The notes under the pieces are model-generated. The model saw nothing but the letters and a program-made list of their open reading frames with translations. It was not told where the DNA came from and did no database searches. Positions 52,445 to 59,592 of a stretch of 64,000 nt of DNA are shown here, one piece after another. The translations under genes were made by a program, and so were the position numbers. The stretch covers positions 3,410,001 to 3,474,000 of the forward strand of contig OZ241358.1 of the NCBI GenBank assembly GCA_965200465.1, in the 5' to 3' direction. Within the stretch, counting starts at the first letter, position 1. Each line of letters starts with the position of its first letter. The stretch comes from Azophilus sp965200465. GTDB lineage: Bacteria; Pseudomonadota; Gammaproteobacteria; Pseudomonadales; Azotimanducaceae.

Positions 52445-53881
52445 TTAAGAGTGCCCTAGTGCGACCAGCTGGCGGGCGGGAGCGGCCCTTCGTTCCAGTT
52501 GGTGCGCCAAGGCTAGAGCAACAGGGACGCCTTGGTCCAGCTTCCGGGCGTAGCGGTCTGCAAGGTGTTGGGTCATGGAGGGGATGGGCGGCGGCCCGTA
52601 GCACAGGTCGCCATCCACATCGGTCAGTGTGAGCACGCCCCGCTGGGCCGCTAGAGCCGCCAATTCCGCCGCCCGGCCGTCTTCCACTGGACGCCCGAAG
52701 TCGTCGCCCAACTGAAAGGCCGCGGCGACCTCCGGCAGCGGCAGGGGAGCTTTGCAAGCCGCTTGGGCCAAGCCGCCCAAGACCGTTCCATGTAGTCTAA
52801 GGATGCTGCCGAGGCGCTTTCGGTAGTAGTCCCCCTTATTGCCGTTGTGCAGGTCGGCGATGGCGTCCCGCAAGGTGTCGCCTGCGGGCATCATTTGCCG
52901 ATGCGCACACAGCACTAGGCAGAAGGCGCGCAAGGCGGCGGTTAGGTGTTGGGGAAAATCCCGGGACTGCCCATCCAGGACGTCAACCAAAACCCCGCGC
53001 CATGCGGCCCATGAACAGGGGTCGAAATCCGCTGTCCGCAGGTGGTGCAGCCAATCGCTGTTGTCCGCCGAGACGCCGAAGTAGTCAAGGGTTTCCGCCA
53101 GCACCTTCCGCCCTTCGCCGGGGTTCAGCGGTCCGATGTCCATGACGGCGTCGGCCGGGATGCGCGACAGCCGCAAGTCTTCGCTCATGAAGGTTTCGGT
53201 GTTGTGCAGGCCGAAGCAGGTGACCAGGATGCGGGCGTTGTGCAGGCGCTCGTTCAGGATGCGCAAGGCGGCCTTGGTTCTGTCCGTTACCGGGCATTCC
53301 TGCATTTCGTCAAAGGCCAGAACGATGGCTGCGTTGTCCGGCCACATGTGGTCGGCGTGGGCGTTGATGCATGTGGTCAGGGGCGACTCATCCGTAAGCC
53401 CGTGAGCTTGGGCGTTGAGCCGGTGTTCGCCAGTCTTGAAGACCAACTGGCCTGCGACGTCAAAGACCAACCCGGCATGTCGGCGGCCGGCGGCGACAAG
53501 GCCCCGCATGCCCGCCAACTGCGCGTGGGTGCGCCGCAACTCCTCCGTTACGGCGGCTGCCAGCCGCAGGGGAGGAGCGTCCAGGACGCTGGGGTCCATC
53601 TTGGCGCACAGCACCACCTTGCCGGCAACGTCCGTTCCCTGCACGGCGCCCAGAAACTCCTCGCACAGGGAGCTCTTCCCGGCGCCGGGGACGCCTTGGA
53701 CGATGTGCGTCATGCCGCGGGGATTGTCGCCCGCAACCAGTTCAACCGCGGTCCGCAGGGTGTCCAGTTCGCCCTTGCGGCCCACGAACACTGGCGGCGA
53801 GGTCCTCTCCAAGGCGTTTGCGTAGAGGCGCATCCGCTCGAACACAGCGTCCGCTGACCCCTGCGCTGCTGCGCTTTGCAT
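52445..53881 (-). CDS. AAA-type ATPase, unknown role
   Basis: A 478-aa ATPase. It opens like many NTPase regulators with VFVGRKGELDTLR (about 31-43), then Walker A GVPGAGKSS (63-71) and Walker B IVLAFDEMQE. The C-terminal half has no recognised domain. The layout recalls TniB/ORC-like or STAND-type ATPases. It is transcribed toward fic with a 233-nt gap holding only a weak stem (CCGCC-GGCGG). Position among toxin-antitoxin and SIR2 genes suggests a defence role, which is inference. Confidence 0.72.
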   Translation of the reverse strand: MQSAAAQGSADAVFERMRLYANALERTSPPVFVGRKGELDTLRTAVELVAGDNPRGMTHIVQGVPGAGKSSLCEEFLGAVQGTDVAGKVVLCAKMDPSVLDAPPLRLAAAVTEELRRTHAQLAGMRGLVAAGRRHAGLVFDVAGQLVFKTGEHRLNAQAHGLTDESPLTTCINAHADHMWPDNAAIVLAFDEMQECPVTDRTKAALRILNERLHNARILVTCFGLHNTETFMSEDLRLSRIPADAVMDIGPLNPGEGRKVLAETLDYFGVSADNSDWLHHLRTADFDPCSWAAWRGVLVDVLDGQSRDFPQHLTAALRAFCLVLCAHRQMMPAGDTLRDAIADLHNGNKGDYYRKRLGSILRLHGTVLGGLAQAACKAPLPLPEVAAAFQLGDDFGRPVEDGRAAELAALAAQRGVLTLTDVDGDLCYGPPPIPSMTQHLADRYARKLDQGVPVALALAHQLERRAAPARQLVALGHS

Positions 53882-54161
53882 GAGATGGCGGTCTCCGTCC
53901 CTAGTTTGGCGCCCATGCTACCACTGGGATCGCATTGGAGGCCATTTTCCGGAAGATAGCTTTATTAGGCGACGAGATGTACGCGCTGTTGACCGCTGTG
54001 AGCGATGGGCTTAGCATGACCCCATATTGACTCTGTGCATACGGAGCAGGTGTGCCTGCTGGCCCAAAACCTGAACACATTTCGAGAAAGTGGACGGCAA
54101 CCTGCAAGGCAATGCCACCGAAAGCAATCCCGTAACCGCGGGCTTTGCAATGGAGAAACTC

Positions 54162-54380
54162 ATGGACAATTCAAAAAACACCTACAAATACGTCCTCAAG
54201 GTTGGCGAGAAGGTCGTCCATCGTGGAGTGACGAATGACTTGGAGCGTCGCCAGACGGAACATCGCGTGAGGTGGCCGGACGGTCAAGTCGAACCCGTGG
54301 GGGAAAAGACCACCATGGAACAAGCCTTAATCTGGATGCGCGACGGCGCCCAATCCCATGAGCAATCCGCCGCCAGTTAA
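54162..54380 (+). CDS. Small GIY-YIG-like protein, 72 aa
   Basis: Start ATG 54162 is set by GGAG six nt upstream. The chain TYKYVLKVGEKVVHRGVTND followed by LERRQTEHRVRWPDG has the strand-strand-helix layout and the conserved Arg of GIY-YIG nucleases, but the GIY and YIG triplets are degenerate. It ends AQSHEQSAAS and overlaps the SIR2 gene by 23 nt. Base composition is lower in G+C than core genes. It may be a nuclease-like partner or regulator of the SIR2 protein; not proven. Confidence 0.65.
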   Translation: MDNSKNTYKYVLKVGEKVVHRGVTNDLERRQTEHRVRWPDGQVEPVGEKTTMEQALIWMRDGAQSHEQSAAS

Positions 54381-55449
54381 TGCAGGGATGGGGCTGGCTC
54401 AGCCAGACACGGCGTCTGACTCGAGTGCTGATGCCGTTTTTGTCCTAGGGGCAGGGTTCACTCGCGCATTCGTTCCAGAATCACCCTTGATGGTGGACGA
54501 CTTCGGCAACGATGACATGGCGGAGAAGATTATAGGTCTTCCCCATGCAAGCCGGCTGCTTGAGCAGGAACGGAAACGCAATCACAACGACCTAATTGAC
54601 ATCGAACGCCTGATGACACGCCTGGACAGCTTGATGCCCTATGACTTCGGGCGGGGAGCAGTGGACGAGTTCAGGCTCCTGCTCTCTGAATTGCGTAAGG
54701 GCTTTCGACGCAGGATTGAGTCTGCCTTGAAATCAGAGAGTTTTCATGAGGAAGAACTGAAGGAGTTTGTAAGAAATTGCAATAAAAAGAAGGTCCATTT
54801 CATCACCTTCAACTACGACGATGTTCTCGATAAAGCCTTATTTGAAGATGAAGGGGTCAAATGGGATCCATCGAACGGTTACGGATTTCTCTGCCTTCCT
54901 TCCAAAAACGTCCATGGCCCTCACTACGCCGACGAGGGCGAACCTCCGACAACCCTGCTCCTTAAACTCCACGGATCAGTGAATTGGATGCCGAAAGCCG
55001 GATCCGTTGAACCGTACGTTATGGATGCGATAACCCATCATGCAAAGTGGGGGGTTGGCCACACTGATGATGACTCGCTTATACGTTCTCATCTTGAACC
55101 CGAACCCTTGATGATCCCGCCTGTTCTGTCCAAATCGGGCCTAGTTGAGCAGCCAGTCCTACGGTTGGTTTGGCGCCATGCGTTTGAACTATTAGCCAAG
55201 GCGCGGCATGTGGCGTTCCTCGGCTACTCCTTTCCAACAACTGACGTTGCTGCTCAAACTATCTTTCAAGAAGCACTTGATGACTTTCCCATGGACAATA
55301 TTCTAGTGGTCAACTTGGCTGAATCGGCTTCGGACAAAGAAGCGGTGCGGAAAAGATACAGAGCTATTCTGGGTAACATCCCCGATGATTGTTTTGACTT
55401 CCGGGGCGTTTTGGAGTGGAGCAAGGGGGATTCGCCGGTGCCTTGGTGA
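54358..55449 (+). CDS. SIR2-domain protein, probable NAD-consuming defence effector
   Basis: A 363-aa SIR2-fold protein. NAD-binding features are FVLGAGFTRAF (28-38), the catalytic-type Asn152 in ITFNYDDVLDK, His205 in LKLHGSVNW and the C-terminal FLGYSFPTTDVAA. Proteins of this sort act as NAD hydrolases in several anti-phage systems. ATG 54358 overlaps the small upstream gene; ATG 54388 just after its stop is an alternative. The gene is clearly more A+T-rich than the host average, pointing to transfer. Confidence 0.85.
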   Translation: MSNPPPVNAGMGLAQPDTASDSSADAVFVLGAGFTRAFVPESPLMVDDFGNDDMAEKIIGLPHASRLLEQERKRNHNDLIDIERLMTRLDSLMPYDFGRGAVDEFRLLLSELRKGFRRRIESALKSESFHEEELKEFVRNCNKKKVHFITFNYDDVLDKALFEDEGVKWDPSNGYGFLCLPSKNVHGPHYADEGEPPTTLLLKLHGSVNWMPKAGSVEPYVMDAITHHAKWGVGHTDDDSLIRSHLEPEPLMIPPVLSKSGLVEQPVLRLVWRHAFELLAKARHVAFLGYSFPTTDVAAQTIFQEALDDFPMDNILVVNLAESASDKEAVRKRYRAILGNIPDDCFDFRGVLEWSKGDSPVPW

Positions 55450-55922
55450 TGGGTGGGTGGCTCGAACATCGCCTCGTCGGTGGCGAAATCATCGCTCAAT
55501 GCAGCGGGTTGGCTGCCCGGTCCGCAGGCGGCCTATCCAGGCGCTCGGCGAGCCGCATCTTGATGACGGACTGACCTGTGGTGACAAGTCGCTTCGCCTC
55601 TTTGCCGAGCTTCTCGACCATACCACATTGTGAAGATCGGCGTTGGCCCGCTTCGGCGTCTGGCCTCCCCGCGCCAGCGCTCGGCGTGGCCGCCCGCGAA
55701 GCGTACTTCCGCTTGGCCTTGGCGCGGCCCTCGCACCAGAACGAGCAGGGCCAGCGACGCCGCAAGCGTCAGCCCATGTCCCCGCACCTGCTCCACCCAC
55801 TGCGGAAGCTCGAAGCGCTCCCCTCAAAAAGTCCGAAAGGCGGTGATCCCCTTTAGGCTATGGACACACGCCTTGAATTAGGTTAGGTTCCATGGCTCTT
55901 ATCCCAATGCACCTAGGGTCTC
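55450..55922. other. Gap between the SIR2 gene and relB, including repeat copy B
   Basis: About 470 nt without a convincing gene. A minus-strand tail MVEKLGKEAKRLVTTGQSVI runs from about 55621 down to 55496; it has no recognised family. Near the right end lies repeat copy B (55804-55846). The rest looks like decayed coding sequence with high G+C. Confidence 0.45.
55804..55846 (+). repeat. Repeat element copy B, upstream of relB/yafQ
   Basis: GGAAGCTCGAAGCGC then AAAGTCCGAAAGGCGGTGA, matching copy A at 48069-48101 in both blocks and orientation with a 10-nt longer spacer. It is followed by TCCCCTTTAG; GGTGATCCCCTTCAG recurs at 56803-56817, just past the toxin, so the module may be bounded by related sequence on both sides. 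Confidence 0.6.
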
Positions 55923-56180
55923 ATGACAACCACCGTCCGTGCGCAAATTGACGAAACTATCAAGGAGCGGGCCTCCGCAATCCTTGGCACCGTCGGCCTC
56001 ACCGTCTCCGATGCATTTCGCCTGATGATGGTGCGCATCGTTGCCGACGGTCAGTTGCCGTTCCATCCACTGGCCCCGAACGCGGAGACCATTGAGGCCA
56101 TTGAAGCCGCCCGCCGAGGCGACCTCAGCAGTGCCAGCAGCGTGGAGGACCTTGTCAACAGGCTAAATGCGCAGGATTAG
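55923..56180 (+). CDS. RelB/DinJ-family antitoxin
   Basis: An 85-aa ribbon-helix-helix antitoxin: TTTVRAQIDETIKERASAIL, then GLTVSDAFRLMMVRIVADGQ and an acidic toxin-binding tail (SASSVEDLVNRLNAQD). It overlaps the start of the damaged YafQ toxin by 14 nt. With the toxin frameshifted, the antitoxin may persist as a regulator or to neutralise related toxins. Confidence 0.92.
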   Translation: MTTTVRAQIDETIKERASAILGTVGLTVSDAFRLMMVRIVADGQLPFHPLAPNAETIEAIEAARRGDLSSASSVEDLVNRLNAQD

Positions 56181-56449
56181 ATGGACCAGTGCCTTTAAGC
56201 GCGACTTCAAACGGGCAAGGAAGGGCCGCCGCGGCCAGCGAATTGAAGCCGCACTGAAAGGACGCAATAGCCCTGCTCGCTACGGATTCCTCCCTGCCTG
56301 AACGTTATCAAGACCATCCGCTTCACGGTCAATGGAGCGATTGCCGAGATTGCCATCTCTACCCCGATGTCGTTCTGATCTACCGCAAGCCCGACAAGCA
56401 ATCCTTGGACCTTGTGCGTCTTGGTTCCCACAGCCAGCTTGAAATATAA
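56167..56449 (+). pseudogene. YafQ-like mRNA interferase toxin, frameshifted
   Basis: The first frame reads MRRIRWTSAFKRDFKRARKG and stops after 44 codons. A second frame continues the family sequence ATDSSLPERYQDHPLHGQWS and DVVLIYRKPDKQSLDLVRLG to the stop at 56447-56449. Removing one G in the run at 56260-56261 (AAAGGAC) would restore a full-length toxin of about 93 aa with the catalytic His residues. It is a single-base insertion, so either a recent inactivation or a sequencing error. Confidence 0.85.
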
Positions 56450-56880
56450 CGGATGCAAGCCGAAATTTCGTCCATTGCCAAACGGAATCGCCAACACGAA
56501 CTTGGGCGGCATGGGCCAGCCGAGGAAAAGGCTTGGCGGCACCCCGGCAGGGTGGCCAGTTCGTTCGTCGGGGGTGCCGTCCAGCGCCAGCGCCCCGCCC
56601 GGCCCTTGGCGCGACGCCGACCAGCGCCGCAGCGGGCGCACCCGAAGCTCGCGCAAGGCAATCCCCGCCGAACGCTCCGATATGGCAAAGACCCTCGAAA
56701 ACCAACTCGGACGGCATTGCAGCACGTTCCGCAAGCAAATGCCCAAAGACATACTTACTGCATACAAATCAATAAGTTGGGGGGAACTATAAAATCGCCC
56801 TAGGTGATCCCCTTCAGCGCATTGACAACCGCCGCTGCCGCCCGGACAATTGCCCGCCCTGCCCGCGGCGGGCCTCATGT
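56450..56880. other. Gene-free stretch between yafQ remnant and tRNA-Met
   Basis: No supportable gene. One plus-strand frame ends MAKTLENQLGRHCSTFRKQM then ILTAYKSISWGEL (stop at about 56790), which could be the tail of a decayed gene. Sequence at 56803-56817 resembles the right side of repeat copy B. No integrase or attachment-site duplicate of the tRNA 3' end was noticed. Confidence 0.4.
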
Positions 56881-56957
56881 GGCTAGGTAGCTCAGCTGGT
56901 TAGAGCGCAGGATTCATAATCCTGAGGTCGGGAGTTCGAGTCTCCCCCTAGCTACCA
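56881..56957 (+). tRNA. tRNA-Met(CAU), elongator type
   Basis: A 77-nt cloverleaf: acceptor GGCTAGG with CCTAGCT, D arm GCTCAGCTGGTTAGAGC, anticodon stem CAGGA/TCCTG with loop TTCATAA, T arm GGGAGTTCGAGTCTCCC, encoded CCA. The 1-72 pair is G-T. There is no intron, unlike the other CAU tRNA in this window. It marks the right edge of the accessory block. Confidence 0.93.
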
Positions 56958-57183
56958 CAAGCCCGCTGCCGCTCCCCTTGGGTTCCGCCGCAGTCTTGGC
57001 CGTTCCCCCCGCTTCCCCCCGTCTGTGGCGCACTTGCCGGTCATGAGCAGCTTGCAGGAAGCCATCCGCCTGCTGCGGCGGGGCGACGGGCAGACCGCAC
57101 GCATCGTGCAGGCGAATTCGGTGCCGTGCTGAACCAAGCTGCTCCCATGTTGGTATCATGCGCATCCTGAGCAGGGAGACACC

Positions 57184-59391
57184 ATGCGCAATTTGGTTTG
57201 GTTGATCGTGGCGGCGGCGGCACTGGCGCTAGTGGCCGTATGGATGCGGGAGGACCCAACGGTCCCGGCGCAGGAAGCCGCGGCGCCGGCGGGCCAAGCG
57301 CCCGCCCCCAAGGCCGGGATGATCGACGATGAGCGCATCAACAACGCGGACAGCGAACCGGAATCTTGGCTGGCCCACGGGCGCACCTATGAGGAACAGC
57401 GCTTCTCCCCGCTCACCAGCGTCAACCGAGGCAACGTCGCCGGCTTAGGCCTCGCTTGGCAGCGGGACCTGGGCACCAACCGCGCCTTGGAGGCCACGCC
57501 CATAGTCGTTGATGGCGTGATGTACTTCACCAGCACTTGGAGCCGGGTTCATGCGGTGGACGCCGCCACCGGCGAGGACCTCTGGGCCTATGACCCGCAG
57601 GTTCCCAAGGAGTGGGGGCGCTGGGCCTGCTGCGACGTGGTCAACCGCGGGGTCGCCGTTTACCAAGGCCGGGTTTACGTGGCCAGCTTGGACGGCCGGC
57701 TCATCGCCTTGGACGCCGCCGCCGGCGCACCGGTTTGGGAGGTGGACACCATCACCGACCGCAGCCTTCGCTACACCATCACCGGCGCCCCTAGAGCGGC
57801 CAAGGGCAAGGTGTTCATCGGCAACGGCGGCGCCGAATACGGCGTGCGCGGCTACGTCACCGCCTATGACGCCGCCACCGGGGAGCAGGTTTGGCGCTTC
57901 TTCACCGTGCCGGGAGACCCTTCCCAGCCCTTTGAGCATCCTGAACTGGAAACCGCCGTTGAGACTTGGAAGGGCGGCGAATGGTGGAAGTTCGGCGGCG
58001 GCGGCACGGTGTGGAACGCCATCGTCTATGACCCGGACTTCAACCAAGTCTATCTGGGCGTCGGCAACGGCTCGCCTTGGACCCGGGTGATCCGCTCCCC
58101 TGGCGGCGGCGACAACCTGTTCCTCTCCTCCATCGTGGCCGTGGATGCGGACACCGGCGCAATGAACTGGTTCTACCAAACCACCCCCGGCGACAACTGG
58201 GACTACACGGCCACGCAAGACATGGCGCTGGCGGAAATGGAGGTGGACGGGCGGCGGCGCAAGGTGCTGCTGCAGGCGCCGAAGAACGGCTTTTTCTATG
58301 TGCTGGACCGGGAGGACGGGGAACTGCTGCGCGCCCATCCCTTCGCCGCCGTCACTTGGGCAACCCATGTCGATATGGAGACCGGCCGCCCGGTGGAGAA
58401 CCCGGCGAACAACTATCTCGAAAACCCCCAGTGGGTGCTGCCCGGCCCCTTCGGCGCCCACAACTGGCAGGCCATGGCCGTGGATGTGGAGGCGGGCTTG
58501 GCCTACCTGCCCTCCCACGATGTGCCGTTCTTCTTTTCCATGGCCCAGGAATGGCTGGACACCGGGGACCTCACGAAAAAGCCCAGCGGCTGGAACCTAG
58601 GCCTGAACTTTGACGAGCTCAGCCAAACCCTGCTCGTCAATGCGGACACCCAGCCGGCCACGGTCGGCCATCTAAAGGCGTTCGACTTCCTGACCGGGGA
58701 GGAGAAATGGGTGGTTCAGCACCCCCACCATTGGAACGGCGGGGTGGTCGCCACCGCCGGCGGGCTGGTGTTCCAAGGAAACGCCTTAGGCATGTTCAAT
58801 GCCTACGACAAAGACAGCGGCGAAGTGCTTTGGCAGTTCAACGCCCAATCCTCCATGCTGGCCCCGCCCGTCACCTACGCCATCGACGGCGTGCAGTATG
58901 TCGCCATCCTGACCGGCAGCGGCGGCGCCACCCTGCATGGCGGCGAAACCGGGCCGGCGCCCCCGGCTTCCCTAAAGTACGGCAACCGCGGACGATTGCT
59001 GGCCTTCAAGCTGGGCGGGGAGGCAACCTTGCCGCCGCCCACCTTGGTGGATCGCAGCATCCCGGAGCAGACCGCGCCGGAAGCGTCCGTGCAGGAATTG
59101 GCGCAAGGCGAGCGCCTCTACAACGACTATTGCAGCATGTGCCACGGCCTGCTCGCTCGCTCCAGCGGCATCATCACGGATTTGCGCCTGCTCACCGAGG
59201 AACGCCACGCCATCTTCAGCGAAGTGGTGCTTGAGGGGTTGTACGCAAGCAAGGGCATGGCCTCCTTTGCGGATTCCTTGGAGCAGGACGACGTGGCTAA
59301 AATTCAAGCCTATGTGCGCCACCGCGCCCAAGAGGACCGCGCCGCCGCCCTGGGCAACCAAGCGGAACCTCGCCTCACTTGGATAGACTGA
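57184..59391 (+). CDS. PQQ- and haem-dependent alcohol dehydrogenase (quinohaemoprotein)
   Basis: Periplasmic dehydrogenase of 735 aa. The N-terminal hydrophobic segment (NLVWLIVAAAALALVAVWM) is a signal or anchor. The eight-bladed PQQ propeller includes the vicinal Cys pair in RWACCDVVNRG and repeated tryptophan-docking blades. The C-terminal cytochrome c domain has CSMCHG and a probable Met ligand in SKGMASFADSL. Electrons would go from alcohol to PQQ to haem c and then the respiratory chain. No pqq synthesis genes are in view. A 40-aa membrane peptide follows 38 nt later. Confidence 0.94.
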   Translation: MRNLVWLIVAAAALALVAVWMREDPTVPAQEAAAPAGQAPAPKAGMIDDERINNADSEPESWLAHGRTYEEQRFSPLTSVNRGNVAGLGLAWQRDLGTNRALEATPIVVDGVMYFTSTWSRVHAVDAATGEDLWAYDPQVPKEWGRWACCDVVNRGVAVYQGRVYVASLDGRLIALDAAAGAPVWEVDTITDRSLRYTITGAPRAAKGKVFIGNGGAEYGVRGYVTAYDAATGEQVWRFFTVPGDPSQPFEHPELETAVETWKGGEWWKFGGGGTVWNAIVYDPDFNQVYLGVGNGSPWTRVIRSPGGGDNLFLSSIVAVDADTGAMNWFYQTTPGDNWDYTATQDMALAEMEVDGRRRKVLLQAPKNGFFYVLDREDGELLRAHPFAAVTWATHVDMETGRPVENPANNYLENPQWVLPGPFGAHNWQAMAVDVEAGLAYLPSHDVPFFFSMAQEWLDTGDLTKKPSGWNLGLNFDELSQTLLVNADTQPATVGHLKAFDFLTGEEKWVVQHPHHWNGGVVATAGGLVFQGNALGMFNAYDKDSGEVLWQFNAQSSMLAPPVTYAIDGVQYVAILTGSGGATLHGGETGPAPPASLKYGNRGRLLAFKLGGEATLPPPTLVDRSIPEQTAPEASVQELAQGERLYNDYCSMCHGLLARSSGIITDLRLLTEERHAIFSEVVLEGLYASKGMASFADSLEQDDVAKIQAYVRHRAQEDRAAALGNQAEPRLTWID

Positions 59392-59429
59392 CCGCCAACC
59401 AACAAACCAAGAACATCGGAGAACAGACC

Positions 59430-59552
59430 ATGAAACTGGCCCTGTCGCTATTCGTCTGGACGTTGCTCGCCCTAGCCGCCCTGTTCGTGCTGGGGCCGGA
59501 CACCAGCCGTGAACTGCCGCAGCCCAAGCCGCCGCCGTCCGAACCCCATTAA
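59430..59552 (+). CDS. 40-residue single-helix membrane peptide
   Basis: Reads MKLALSLFVWTLLALAALFV, a single membrane helix, then a Pro-rich polar tail ending PSEPH. CGGAGAA lies 9 nt before the ATG. It sits 38 nt after the PQQ dehydrogenase on the same strand, so it is probably a small partner or anchor of that enzyme. No family is recognised. Confidence 0.55.
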   Translation: MKLALSLFVWTLLALAALFVLGPDTSRELPQPKPPPSEPH

Positions 59553-59592
59553 GCGGCGGCCCAAGCCTGCTGCAACTGCGCGGCTAGGCCGC

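Noticed and set aside
48176..56449. CRISPR array or cas genes in the defence-like block
   Set aside because: No regularly spaced repeats and no Cas-type sequences are visible.
56881..56957. tRNA-Met as attachment site of an integrated island
   Set aside because: No integrase and no repeated tRNA 3' end were found in the accessory block, so site-specific integration is not supported.
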